A stretch of 64,000 nt of DNA from Embiotoca jacksoni (Eukaryota > Chordata > Actinopteri > Embiotocidae). A model generated the notes under the pieces. It was given only the letters and a program-made list of their open reading frames with translations. It searched no databases and had not been told where the DNA came from. The stretch lies in assembly GCA_022577435.1 (NCBI GenBank), contig JAKOON010000028.1:4472872-4536871 (forward strand), in the 5' to 3' direction. A program made the translations under genes and the position numbers. Shown in pieces: positions 35,377 through 48,020 of the stretch (its first letter is position 1; each line of letters opens with the position of its first letter).

Positions 35377-35445
35377 TGTGTCTGTGTGTGTGAGAAAGTG
35401 GGAAAGCGAGAGAGAGAATGAGAGAGAGAGAGAGAGAGAGAGGAA
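35056..35445. repeat. (GT)n, (CT)n and (GA)n microsatellite cluster
   Basis: GT runs at 35056-35132 and 35312-35392, a GA run at 35406-35442, and a shorter GT/GC run at 35581-35630. Arg-Glu and Cys-Val frames across the cluster are artefacts. Confidence 0.97.
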
Positions 35446-36529
35446 GTGTGCAGTGGAAGGCGCGTATGAATAATTCAGCGGATGCCTCAACACGACCGCC
35501 TTCAATAAAACCATCCCCCTTAATGAGTCTTAATGACAGCCACGGCGTGGAGACAATCACAGTGTGTGTATGTGGTGCGTGTGTTCGTGTGTGTGTGCGT
35601 GTGCGTGTGCGTGTGTGTGTGTGTGCGTGCAGGCAGCGCGTGGGTGGGTAGGGAAGAGGGATCATCGATGCTTGAATAATCGTGCGAATGTGTTGCAGTG
35701 CGTGTACCTGCCGCACGCTTCCCCCCGTGTGTGTTTGCGCAGGTACAGAGCTGAGTGCTGCCTTTGCCCCGGGCTCTGTCAAGGTTGCCCTGGGTAATAC
35801 TACCTGAGACTTTGAAAAGAACATGAAAGCTGACTTCTCAGCAGGGGAGGTGAGAGGAGAAGCTTGCTGGGGGTGGAGCAGCTCCGGAGAGGAGCAGCAG
35901 CATCCTCACCTCCCATCAGCTCTTGAGGCGTGTTTGTGGGTTTGAACTTCAAAATTACTTCATCATTTCTCCTCCTCGTAGTGTTTGCACCGTCTCTTTC
36001 CCTCTTTATCTACGTTGACCGCTTTATCGACGAGACTCCTCCTTTATTTATTGTTGCTTTTTCAGTTTTAGAAATTGAAAACTGGAAAGGTTTTTTTTTT
36101 TTTTCCAGAATATCTTCATATCAATATTATTTTTGTGGTGTTTATACAACAAATGGGGACAAAAGTTAATTTTTTGAATTAAGATAACAAATATTGATTA
36201 TTGAAGTAATGCTTTCCTTTTGAAAAATTGGTTTTGACATATCGGAGGTCTGGGTGATTCAAATCATAGCAATAGAAAAAAAACGATATCTCACCCACTT
36301 TCAAAAGATCTCTATAATTGGATTTGACAGCAGGATGAAACATATCTATTGTCTAGGGTATTTTATGGTGTAGCACACGGCCTTTTCATCTAAAACAAAC
36401 TTGTACAGTCAAATATGTGTTGTCATTAAAGTCTTGTTTCTACAAGGTTTTATGCTTAGTGCCATCAGTCTTCAGTTATTTTTATGCCGTGACAGCCGTA
36501 GCCAGAGGCAGGATGTTTTTGGGTTGAAT
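35446..36529. other. intergenic, no gene seen
   Basis: 35640-35930 is GC-richer with 'caggggaggtgagaggagaa', which could be a donor-like site but has no partner. The remainder is AT-rich and unassigned. Confidence 0.45.
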
Positions 36530-36910
36530 CGCCGGTCCTATTCTCATGATTGCAATATCTCAAGAACGCCTTGAGGGAATTTCTTTAAACTTGGCACAAA
36601 CATTCAGTTGGACTCAAGGAGGAAATTATTCGACTTTGGTGGCCGAAGGTCAAAGTTCACGGTGATCTCACGCATCTGTGGCCGTAACTCAAGAATTCTT
36701 ACCATAGTTATGACCAAATTTGCCACAAAATAAATGACAAGATAAAATGACGAGGTGATGACATTTCATATCCAGAATATAATTATTATAATTATGACGC
36801 TGTGCTAAAACACTTTTTTGGCCATTATTCAACACCATAACTGAGGAACAGAAGGGGAGATTGTGATCATATTTTGCGGTTAGTTAGTTACCAAATTGAT
36901 AAAACTAATC
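36530..36910 (+). repeat. common teleost interspersed repeat
   Basis: 'tctcaagaacgccttgaggg', 'aacttggcacaaacattcag', 'gccgtaactcaagaattctt', 'ggccattattcaacaccata' and 'ggaacagaaggggagattgt' are, by memory, parts of a widespread non-coding fish repeat. Class unknown. Confidence 0.65.
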
Positions 36911-38394
36911 TTGGGTGCCCACCTTAAAACTAGAGTGACTGAATAGATCCTCTGTGATGTCTGGCTGAAGCTGTATGTGAAGCATCCATGTTATAGAATT
37001 AGTAGCTTCTTTGCAACAACATCCATGTTGAACGCATTGTTGACTGACATGGCTACAACTTTGTGTTCTGTCAGAATCAGACTTATTGGCCAAGCAAATG
37101 AACACATTCAAGGAGTGCCCCAGTCTTTGACACATATTATTTGGACCTGTCTGGACGGATGAGGATGGAAACTGTAACTTATTACAGTACATTCATTAGG
37201 ATTACGTTTTTAAAGGGTGAGCTTCATCCTAAATCAATTTTACCTTGCTTTTATTTTGTATGCATGTAGTTTGCTCATGTGGCTGTCTCAATACAGATTC
37301 ACTAAACTGCATCAGTTATAAATTACTTCTTTTACTATGGCAAATGCCCCCCGATTATAGGCATAACTTGTAGCAGAGAGGGGAAAAAAGAAACAAGAAA
37401 GTAGGGAAGAGCCCTTTACCACCCTGACAGGGAAGTGATAAATCAAGCACACCTGTTAGCAGTAGGAGGGGCAATCAACAAACAAAGGAAGTATGGAGGT
37501 GAACTGAGGAGGAATAAGAGTGACTGAAAGAGGAGCTATTCAAAAGTATAATGCAGTTTCTAGTTAGTTGCTCTAGAAAAGAAAGTTTTATGTATTTTTT
37601 TTTTTTTTTCAAATATGAGAGCACTGGATTATCCCAGAACCGGCTGCACTGCTTTGACCTTTTTGGAGACGAAGGCCTGGTGGAGCTGAGTGGATCCCTG
37701 GAGCAGGTGGACCGAGCTCCATTACTTCAACTCCCTCTTGTACCTGTGTGGCTGCAACTGAGGACCTCCCTGGCTTTGGTTGGGTGTAAGACAAATCTCC
37801 TTTTAAAGAAACTCTCCAGGCTTCTCCCTGTCCTTTCTCACCTTACCACTTCATCTTTAACCCTCATCTTCCTGGACATTAGAGCCTGCCCCCCGACCCC
37901 ACTTCACACACATACGCACCTATACCAGCCACACACACTGAACTGAACTGATTTTCCCCAGAGACTGGAGTCCTCATTTAATCTTTCGTTTAAGAGACAT
38001 TTGAATATGATCTGGACTCTGGATTTGATTTATGATAGTTATGACCTAATGGATATTTAATAGACTTTTTTTTCTGTGATGTTTATTTATTTAGGAATCA
38101 TGAACATTTATTTTGCTCAGATATAACAAATCTTTAATGATGAAAATGAAAATTATGGCTTGTGTTACATTTACTTTCAGCCTTTTGTAGTGAGGTTATA
38201 AAGCTATCCGGGCTATCTGCCCAACTGATTTATATCTACAATTCTTAAATTGACAGGGTAGAATTTGTATTATTTTCCTGTCTGGTGCCCAACTATTATT
38301 CTGATTACTCTGGGGATAAAACTACGCTGCAAACTGATACTGAAAAAAATGGTGTCTAATCCATCTATTGTACTTCTGTTTGTGGGTAAGTGTC
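36911..38394. other. intergenic, possibly LTR- or LINE-derived in part
   Basis: 37590-37970 includes an open stretch ('ggagacgaaggcctggtgga...') and 'gagcctgccccccgacccca', giving a 131-codon frame (37551-37946). The frame has no recognised domain and runs into CA-rich sequence. It may be a fragment of a retroelement; unproven. Confidence 0.35.
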
Positions 38395-38645
38395 ATTCAC
38401 AAATGTCACCCATTTGCATTAAAGGTTTGTTCAGCCACTTCGAAGGGCAGACCAACAACAGTTTCAACAATGGTGATGATGGTGGAGTTTTGGTCCACAA
38501 CATAATGCTGATTGGTTAAAGGTTGCTCCAATTGTTCCAAATTAAGCCAAGGTCTATGCCCATTGGGGTGCAATAACTGGAAACAATCCTCACTGTAGGG
38601 GGACAGATTTGTATATTCATGCAATGACTTGGGGGTGCTCAAGGG
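38395..38645 (-). repeat. dispersed repeat family A, copy 3 (minus)
   Basis: The reverse complement carries 'gtcattgcatgaatata', 'caccccaatgggcatagacc', 'ttggcttaatttggaacaat' and 'tggagcaacctttaaccaat', matching 9095-9345 block by block. It also bridges the point at which copy 2 is split by a hAT element. Confidence 0.72.
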
Positions 38646-39263
38646 CATGCGACAGTCATAAATGAATAAGAGGATACATTAATAGAAATGAGAGAATTCA
38701 AGGCAAAGAGTTGATCTGTAAAACCTAACACAATTACAATGTGTTCGGTTTCCAAAAATGAAATGTCCATGACATCGCAAAGCAAAGTGAACATTCCATT
38801 CAAGAAACTGCAAAGAGAGAAACCAAGCCAATTAGGAACAGTTTACACTTCATTTTTGTCCCATTTTCTTTCAGATACAGTAAGTAGAGCAGGAAGCTGA
38901 TGTGAAATCAACTTTGATCTCAAACTCATTTCACCCAAAATATCACTCGCAGCCCTCTGACCCTGTGTTTTGTGTCGCTCAGTCCGTCTGCTGCAGACAG
39001 CGCTACATTGGCTGTTGTGTTCCACAAAACCACGGATGACCCTGTCAACACCAACCCAGCAGCAGATGTAGGGGCCACAGCTGGCACACTGTTGTCACTG
39101 CCCGACAGCTGTGCCACCAGAGGTGGGTAGTCTCCCCAGCAATGATGGATGACTCAGACAAGTTTTGCTACCCTCCCCAGCCCACACAACTTCTGGTCCT
39201 TTGAGTTTCACAAGAAAACTAGTGCATACAGAGTGATGAAGACATTTTTCTTTACTTTAAGGT

Positions 39264-39540
39264 AAAGGTATGTCCTTTTGTGCATCAAAACGTGCAAAGA
39301 AGTTGCTGAGCAGAGAGATGTCCCTGTCACAGGTCTGTGGTGAGGGTTTGCAGTCTGTGATGATCTTGATGTCCTGCCACAGGCTCAGTGTTTCTCTGCC
39401 ATCTCTGAAATGGCAGGTCATCTTTTTTGTGGCAAAGGTATGTCCTTTCCTGATTCCACGAGACAGGTTGGCCCCTTTGTTGTTCTCAGACCGGTTGCAT
39501 CCCTGGCTCTGAAGGCCCCTTGAACAGCATGGGAAAACAA
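39264..39540 (-). mobile_element. L2/Rex-type LINE ORF2 fragment
   Basis: On the minus strand an open frame of ~80 codons (39506 down to 39264) reads NLSRGIRKGHTFATKKMTCH, then FRDGRETLSLWQDIKIITDC and LLSNFFARFD. The order 'LSLWQ.I..IT..K' then 'L..FFARF' is characteristic of the linker between endonuclease and reverse transcriptase in L2/CR1-clade fish LINEs. Upstream in another frame, FRARDATGLRTTK is the preceding piece, so one frameshift lies near 39475. The reverse transcriptase itself is absent. Confidence 0.72.
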
Positions 39541-41344
39541 TAGATAATGGCTGTTTTGCCTTAATCGTTGTATTAAAAGATCTGACAGGTATTTTCTCAT
39601 ATTAAAGCAGTAAGTTAGACTTTTACAGTTGTTCTGTACCTTATGTGTAGGCTACATGTCTGTCTATTATTTAACTCGTGCTGGTTCTGAATCGGTTTCT
39701 AAATTAGCAATTGAAGTTTTTTACAACTGCGCTTCCGAAGTTCTCATATTTTCCCGACTGACTGTCCTTCATATCTTAAAGTAATAATGGGATATATTTT
39801 CCCTTTACTTAGCTGAGCGGTTCTTGTTATAATATTCATACCACAGTTGAACAGGGCTATTTGCTGCATACCAACACAACGTCAAGTCAACTGATGGTTT
39901 CAAATGCAATCCAGACAGTTTTTGCTAACTACACAATTCCATCACGTGTTATTTCATATTATTTACCAGGTAATTTATTTATTTGGTTTAAATGCACATT
40001 TATTGTGCTGACAAGTCAGTGCAGCATATGGGTTGAAGTACATCTCCCTGGATTTTAGGGTTATATGAAACTCTATCTACGCTTGTTAGTTTCAGCTTCC
40101 AAACCACTAAAAAAGGTCTTCATTGGCTGGAGTATTTTGTATGAGGAAAAGCTAATTGAGTCAGACTGTATTTTTCTCATTCTTATTACAGGTCTGGATA
40201 TATGTCAACCTCACAAACTTGTATAGAACGATCGCTAAAATCTATTTAATACTAGAAATTGGAGGTGCAAAAGACTGATGAAGTTTCCACTTAAAAAGGA
40301 AGCATTGTATCTTTGTGAAACATACCAACAAGACATGCAAATGGAGGTAAGATATAATTTTAGGGAGCTGCAGCCATAAAAGAGAGATCTGAATGAAATC
40401 TAATTTAACTAATTTGTTGTTCCTCAAATTGTGTTGTCATGCCGGCGCCATGGCAATTAGGCAGGTGACGGTGATGGTTGTATTTTCATGGTTTCTGCTC
40501 CAACAGTGCATCTCCCAGAGCCTTTTAAGGAAGAAGTGACATGGAGGAAAGGGGAGAAAGGGAAATCGCTCTTTATCTGTGACTGAATATTTTGTATGCA
40601 CAGCTTCTCAAAAGCCTGTTTCCCCTCTTCAGAAGCCTGGCTAAAGCAGCTTGCTGCTAAGAAGATAAGGACTTATGCTTCCTGGTTCTTTTTAGGAACT
40701 GAGCCTGTGATCAGCACTTGGCCACCTGAAGTGATGACTTTGGTGGACATGGTTTTGTGTTGTATGGCCGAAGACGTGTTTATGGCAACCACCTATGGTA
40801 CGCTGTGTTCTCAGGAAGTACCTGCTTTCATCAAGCTTTCAAACATGTCCGATTTTGGCCAAATGGCATTCTAAATATTTTTGATGCATGACTTTCAGCA
40901 CTAATTAGGGATGTGCATCACACATGATTCAATACATATCCAACCACACGGTCCAAGTTGCTCCAAAACAATACATTTGTGATGATATGATAAAACTGCC
41001 TTTGTAAAGCCCATTTGATTTTAAATAAATGTAATATATTATTTCTAACTATTACAGTATCACTTATACCCCAAAAATGATGTCCACATGGAAAAAGGTA
41101 AATAGAGGCAGTGGATAACTTTTTAGCCAGGCTGGAATTTTTCACTAAAATTTAATGGGTCTTGGCATCCTTTTAGAAGTTTTTTTTTAATTTTTTAATA
41201 GCGCTCTGGGCATATAGACTGGAAGTAAAACAGCCCATGGCTTCAGTAAGCAGGAGGAGTAAGGGGCGACATGGTACTTGTGAGTAGCATTAGTTGTTAA
41301 TGCTTGTTGGTTACTTGCCTTATATTTACTGCTTCTGTCGATAA
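39541..41344. other. intergenic, no gene seen
   Basis: Mostly AT-rich and unassigned. The 92-codon frame at 40596-40874 has no family resemblance. 'gggatgtgcatcacacatga' near 40908 resembles the start of a fish repeat that I cannot delimit. Confidence 0.45.
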
Positions 41345-42345
41345 CAGGATTCTCCAATCTTTCAGTTGCGAGGGACCAGTAACTCGTGCCATAGCTCCGG
41401 ACCCGTTTTTGAGTAGCTCGCTGAAGGTTTGAACATGTCACATTTTTTTTTGGTCTATTTCCTTTGGATTATCCGTACACCTGGATTTTTACCGCGCGAC
41501 AGTTGTAACTTCTGGACGAACAGTGGGGAGATCTGCACGGCTTTGATTGAAGGCATTAAACTCGCCACTCTTCATCTGTCATCACTCCTTTTTTGTTTGG
41601 GACTATTCTTAAAGACAGTTTGAATTTATTTAAGTTTAATTGTGCGGTCGGGTTGGCCTTTGTGTGTTACTGCCACCCGCTCTTTGTCTGTTAATTGCCG
41701 TCCAGGTGGGACGTGTCCTAATTTGAATCTTTTCTTTAATATATTGCATAATGACAATTGTTAATATTTTAGTTGATATTATAGTAAAGTAAATGGTAGG
41801 TTATTATGTTTATTTTTTGAGTTTTTTAGTTAATTAGGAGGTCAGCCGGTGGTGTCAATATACGGCAAATGAGGTCCACCCAGATGGTGAATGAGCTAAA
41901 ACGGTGCTTAAAAGACAACCGTCTCTGTTTAACAAACTGACAAAGAAAGCCAATGAATTAACAGAGGCTTTGTTTAAAGTGGCGGACATTCTAATGAAGC
42001 ACAAAAAGCTCTTCAGGGATGGGCAAATTGTAAAAGGAGGAAATGACTGCGGTGGCTGAAACGTTACTTAGGGACCATAAAAGTAAAACCGATATTACGT
42101 CTGCTATTGCTGATGTACACCTTGGTGCAAACACTGTGGAGAGTGTCTGTGTTGAATGTGGATGCAGCGGAGCAGCTAAAACGGGGTATGGACAGGTGCA
42201 AATGGTTTTCGATCCAATGGGATGAGTGCGTTGACTGCAGCGATACAGCCCAGTTGGCTGTCTTCATTCAGCTGGTGTTTGATGACTTTTCCACAAACTA
42301 AGAATTTTTGAGTTGATATTAACATACACGGTGCGAAAAAATATC
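41345..42345 (+). pseudogene. decayed hAT transposase (ZBED/GTF2IRD2-like type)
   Basis: From ~41926 the + strand reads SLFNKLTKKANELTEALFKV, then ADILMKHKKLFRDGQIVK. A shift in frame follows, then MTAVAETLLRDHKSKTDI. A second shift gives AAEQLKRGMDRCKWFSIQWD followed by ECVDCSDTAQLAVFIQLVFD and a stop at ~42300. The pattern FS...DE..D..D.AQL..F......DF is the first catalytic region of hAT transposases of the type domesticated as ZBED5 and GTF2IRD2. A hAT-like left end, CAGGATTCTCCAATC, lies at 41345. The rest of the catalytic domain and the right end are not found. Confidence 0.75.
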
Positions 42346-44121
42346 CCTCTTGAAAAGCCGGGGGTCTGTAAAAACTGAGGGCGCGCCATCTACGACAGGG
42401 CGGCATCAGAACAAGACTAAGTGAACATTTAAATAACTCCGTAAGAGTGAATTTAAGTGGACACACTCAAGCATACACCTCTCGTTGATTCCGTGCAGTG
42501 CCAGCCATCTCATTAACTGTAGAAAAGGCTGAATGCATAACGCATGGATGTGAACTACAGAAAAAGAAGGGGAGTGATGTGATAACGGGATATGTGGACA
42601 GGCAGAAAATAAAGCCAAGTAAAGTAAGTAATAACCTTACTTTGTTTTCTATGGCAGATGCAAGTATGAGCTGCATCATTTGAAAACGATTTCCACCCTC
42701 TCCGGTTGAGCCGTATCCACCATCCCAGTCAACTCAATAAACCTATTTACCCTTTTATTACACGCTTGTTGTCTGGCTTTTGAGTCTAGTTCTGTTTCAA
42801 ACCACAACACTGACAGAAGTTGCAATGAGACATATCTGGCAAAAACGGTGTCTGAGCCCAGGGGGCGAATTCACAGTAGACAACCTTGCGAATGTTCAAG
42901 AAAACCGACCTGGTTGTTGTGCGCTCTCTGGTCCATGGTGACACTAAACACGTCAATCAGTGATCAAACAAATGTCTAACAGAAGTGCTGATGTTGATCA
43001 AAAGTTATAGCTCTTCACTGCTCCTCCTTCGAACTTTCTATGCTAAATTCTGAAAAAAACAACTACATTCCCCTCCTGATAATGAGGCTGTAAAGGAAGG
43101 TTTTCATTCTGGTCAGCTATACTGTGGAATGTAACTTCCGTCGTCAATACTGGGGAATTTGTAACCTAACTCCAAATGTGACGATTTAGTGTAGAACTTG
43201 TATATCGAAAAAGCTATTGATCTACTGCACTCTCCAAAGTTCTGTTTAAAAAAAATTAAAGGGCCAATAAATACACATCAACCTCACCTGGTAAACCTTT
43301 TGATAACAACACATACGAAGTGGCTAATGGCTAATATTTTACGAAAGCATGCAGTTATTTACGACTCCTAGCTTTGCTTATTAAAATCAAGACTTGGAAG
43401 TGAAAGGTGGTCATAAATTATCCATCTGGGACACGGGCATTCTTACTATAGTGCTTGACGAGCAGTAAACCGCACTGTAATTTATCTTTATGTCAATGAG
43501 TGTATTCTCTACCTGGCAACCTGCGCAGTCCCTCACTTTTAGAGTGACTGGACACCGTGTTAAGTCTTCCAGTGAGCTGTGTCTGAGCTGATTGGCAATC
43601 TCATCTGTTAACCTCAGCTGGAAGTAAGTTTTATCCTCCACTATGAGTGAATAAATAGAAATATCAGAATTCACCGCAGTGCACAGCTCTTCCTATTGCA
43701 CCAGATCATATCTCCTTCCATACACTGTATTTCAATGCCGTAAAATTCCATTAAGCAGCTAAAATGACTTGTACTACTGCTGCAAAAGGTGCTGGCCATT
43801 TCTTGATTCTATCACTGACCAGACGCTAACCTCGGCTTCTCAAAGCACACACTTCCACACGCTCACTCAGACACACACCGTCCGGCCAAGGCCATAATGA
43901 TGTGCAATGTTCACAAGTTACGCAAGTTTCTTCAGATGACCAGATGGCTGTAGAGAAGCGGCCTAATGGTCCAAACACCCTGGTGTCCATTAAATACATA
44001 GGAACCAGCCATGGTCTGTATCACACTAATGACCTATAGATACTGCTGCTACTCCTGTTGCGGTCTGTAATTGCAGTCCTGGCTAGTTATAGAGCACACA
44101 TTCATGGTTAGGATCTCCTTT

Positions 44122-44164
<43 letters not shown>

Positions 44165-45440
44165 GGACACATTGCAAGTCACTATTAACCCTCATCTGTT
44201 CACCTTGACTTGGTAAATTATAGGTACACTATATACATTTGAATCAATGCTGGGGCTACTCGTGTTTCTGTGGAGATCTACATTACAATCTAAACAATGG
44301 CCAGTGCAGGGCTTTTAATTCAATTGTCTAGTTGTCCCAATCGACCTCAGCCGTGACCTTTATATTATCAAAATGTGACTCATTACAAGTGGAGACAGTT
44401 GGAAGCCTCCCACAACTTTTGACTGCTTTCTGGAGGGCAATTGTGTGCCGTATCAACGATGTTGCTGGAGGGTATATGCAGTATTGTGGAGATAGCATCG
44501 TTGCTGCGCAGCTTATAGGATCATGCGGCACGTTAAATGGATTAACCTTTTTTCATCTATGACGACATATAACTCTGTCTCCTCTTTTGGCTACCTCCTC
44601 TCTTTCCCCACCCTCTATTCACAATCTCCTCTATTTTTCCTCTCTATACCTCTTATCTCTCATTCCCGTTACCACCACATACCACACTCTCTCTTCTCTC
44701 TGCTCTGCTCCTCTTCTCTCCGATGTGGAAGTATTCACCCTTCAGGCTTAACATTTCTGATGGGACTGATCACAAAGTGACATGCATGATGTGGTCCGTC
44801 TATTTTTGACATCCCAGCCCGTCGTCTACCCAGGAGACCAGTGGCTTAGCGTGGTCTGGGGCGTTGAACTATTTTCGATGTGGCTGCCGTATGTGCGCTC
44901 TTGACAGAGGGATCATAGTAGAGACTTGTGTTGTTCAACCTGAATATGAATGAAGCTTATTCAGAGGGAGTTTCACATCACGTCGATGAGTCATGACTCA
45001 TAACGAGGCTGATGGAGGAGAAAGCTAATCACGGAGAACGCGAGTGCCTGTAAACGCACAATAGCTGGTGTAGATTGGACACGGCATCATACAAATTCAC
45101 AAACACACACTTCACCACTTTGTGTCTGTCGCAGTCACTGCGGGCCACTGCAGTAAGGTAGGGTGGGGTAGGATTTCGAATTTAATTGTTTTAGGGGAGA
45201 GTGACAGGCATCGACCCCCTCAACACACGCGTTCGCACGCACACACCACCCCCTGCTCCCACAATCCCTCCGGCACAACTCCGACTCTGTGGTACTGAGT
45301 GAGATAGTCTATTACAGAGACTGGGGAGGGCCCTGAGGTACACATATGGGAGGAAGATAACACGTAGTGGTGGCAGTGGAGGGCTGTACAAAGCAGCCGG
45401 CAAGTGTGCATGCGAGATGACGGGTGTTGGTTCTCTATGC
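42346..45440. other. intergenic, no gene seen
   Basis: The left part (42346-42760) may still belong to the hAT element. A (CA)19 run lies at 44124-44161. A pyrimidine-rich part lies at 44570-44720. The 87-codon minus frame at 43411-43674 contains an even amino acid mix but matches no family I recognise. Confidence 0.45.
44124..44161. repeat. (CA)n microsatellite
   Basis: Nineteen CA units. Confidence 0.97.
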
Positions 45441-45500
45441 ACGTGTGTGTGTGTGTGTGTGTGCGTGTGTGCATGCGTGCGTGCGTGCGTGCGTGCGTGC
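45441..45500. repeat. (GT)n(GTGC)n microsatellite
   Basis: A GT run is followed by about seven GTGC units. Confidence 0.97.
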
Positions 45501-47983
45501 TCAGAGGTGTTAATCCCGTGTTAATCAATGACTGTGTGTGTTGTTCTGTGCTGATACTAGCAGCGGTGCAGATTCATGCACACGCCTGTGTGTTTCTAAA
45601 CCTCTCTCTTTTACTATCACTCTACCTCGCTCTCTCCCTGCCCACTCTGTGTAAGTGGCGAGAGGAACAATAAGAGGAGTGTGGGAGTAGCAAGGTGAGA
45701 CTTAGATATGGAATTAAGTATGTGTTATTACTACTGGGACTGGACTGGGAGGCAGCAGCCGACAGCCTGTGCACACTATTTTGGCTTAAGATAAAGTAAA
45801 ATACCATGTGTACGCCACTGTAGGTCTATTGCTTAAATATTTGTGTAACTAGACGATGAAAAAGTTAAGAAAATAATTTGGAAGAATTTGGAATTCGGCT
45901 CGTAAGAGAAGAGGAAAAAAAAACAACCTTTTTTTACACATTAAAGTAAATAGATTTTTCCCTGATGGATCTGAAATGTGCATTTGGATATAATTCTCCC
46001 TGGGTGCAAGATATTGAATGACTTACACAGATCTTTAATCATTTAGATGGTTTGATGTTTTCCCCCAGATACATACTTTTTTCAATCCTCTCTATGAGAG
46101 CGCTGGTCTGGGATCATTACCCCGCCCTAAAGAAAGCAGACTGGAGATCAGCAATTCTGCGGTTAAGACATCAGATAAAAGGTTTGTTCCAAAAAGGACA
46201 CAACAGGCCATATACAACACGTGAACTGCAATCGATTATCACATAATGACGGCCACAATGAGCCTTAATCAACATTCTCTTAACATCCCAAGCACTAATG
46301 TATCCAGCCCCACCTACCATCGCTTGCACTTGATCAATTACAGAGCCATTACAGTGAAAGTCCCGAACAGCTCCCAGCAGCTCTGAACATGCCATTCAGT
46401 CCACTTGCTGGTCTCGACAGTGGACACAGCAAATGAACTTGGCGAACAATCTGAGGATCAATCCCATCACTTAGCCAATTAGACAATGGGGAGACAGACG
46501 CCCATTACTGTAAGAACCAATCAATAGTCGGAGCCAGGGGCAGAGGCGGGCTGTCTGGTCCCGTGGAGCCGCCAGGGGTTTATGAGCAACTAATGGAGGG
46601 GAAAGGGGGCGGGGACCGGAGGGTGTTTTGATGGACGGATTGGACAGGACGCTACTGGCAAGCCTGGGGGGATGTTGACGCCGAGAGCTTGGATGTTGTA
46701 AACATGACAGAGCGGTGTGGGGTTGGACAGACAGGCATTGGGATCAATGACAGAGAGTGCAGCCAAGTCACCAGTTGATTTTCCTTTCAAGACTTTGACA
46801 GTTCTCTTTTCAAATTTTAGACAGTTTAAGTGGCTCATTCAGAATGGATCGAAAACTTGGCCAAATCATTCTGTGGTAAACTACTCAATATTTTTTTTTC
46901 ATGTTGAATCATTTTGAGTCTTTTGTTACCGAGTTTCCATCATAACGCACATTATGACTGTTGTTTATCATGGCTCCCATTAGTGTAAAACTTTGACACA
47001 TGGTGAAATAATAGACCCCAAGTTTTAATAAATAAACCACAAACATTAAATGTTTCATAAAAAAAACTGCTTGAGTTGTGGCTGAAATACTTGTGATTGC
47101 ATACATTCAAAATTATTCTAATACAATTAAGTTGTACTAATTTTGCCTGAGTGTCGCGGCCCATCGTATACAAATTGCTTGCCTTCTTCTGTAGATGTTG
47201 ACAATGTTTTGACACACAGCGTGTGTTTTGACAGATGCCTGAAGTAGTATTTGCATGCAAAAAGATTGTAAATTTCCAAAACTATCAAAGGGATGTTAAA
47301 ACATGCTTGTGTCTAGCTGAAACCTCACATCTCAACTGTTCTACCGGTTCCAGTTCTTCCCTATGAAACCAGTGTACCGGATGCTCCGGAACATCCACTT
47401 GCGGTATTAAATTGAGCAAATACGTTCTATTCACCGTAACAGTGTGTTTGAGAGAGAAATTTGGAAAGCCTAACACACAAAACCTATTGCAAGTAGTATG
47501 TTCCCTTTTCAGATCATCGACATTTATTACGAATTCCATTATCACAAAGGGAGGCAGAGGAATAACTGAGCAGCAGAGAGAAAGAAGACGACAGTTATTA
47601 ACTGTTTTTGAATGTCAGCCGGCAAAACAATTTAACCTTCATTAAAGACACAAACTCTCTCTCTCTCGCCCTATAGTCTAGTATTTGGCTGCACAGTTCA
47701 AGAATTCAACCTATTTAGACGCGCTTCAAGCACACGACCAGCTGCACTGAAAGTGTATTCCCTGGATGAGCTTGTTGTTGGAATACACAGCACTGGAGAG
47801 AAAAGGTTATGTGGAATGGTGATCCCTCCAAAAGAAAAGGACATCTTCCTGCATGCAAGGTTTCTCTAATTTATTTATAACTTAGTTGGAGTGCTGCTTT
47901 TTTTTTTTTGACATGACCAACCCACCCCAAAACAGCAACATTTTCAGAAATAGTTAGTGCTTTTATCCTTTTAATTTGCAGAA

Positions 47984-48020
<37 letters not shown>

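Noticed and set aside
35960..36169. Hydrophobic 79-codon ORF (35930-36169) with a possible signal peptide
   Set aside because: It lies in T-rich non-coding sequence that gives Phe/Leu/Ser codons. No splice, promoter or homology support.
38983..39122. 140-nt open stretch on the + strand between 'gtgtcgctcag' and 'ggtgggt' that looks like an internal exon (SAADSATLAVVFHKTTDD...)
   Set aside because: It is unrelated to any family I know, has no neighbouring exons, and lies beside a minus-strand LINE fragment. A chance open frame or retroelement sequence is more likely.
43411..43674. 87-codon minus-strand ORF with balanced composition
   Set aside because: No family resemblance, no splice or promoter context. 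Length is within chance expectation for 64 kb.
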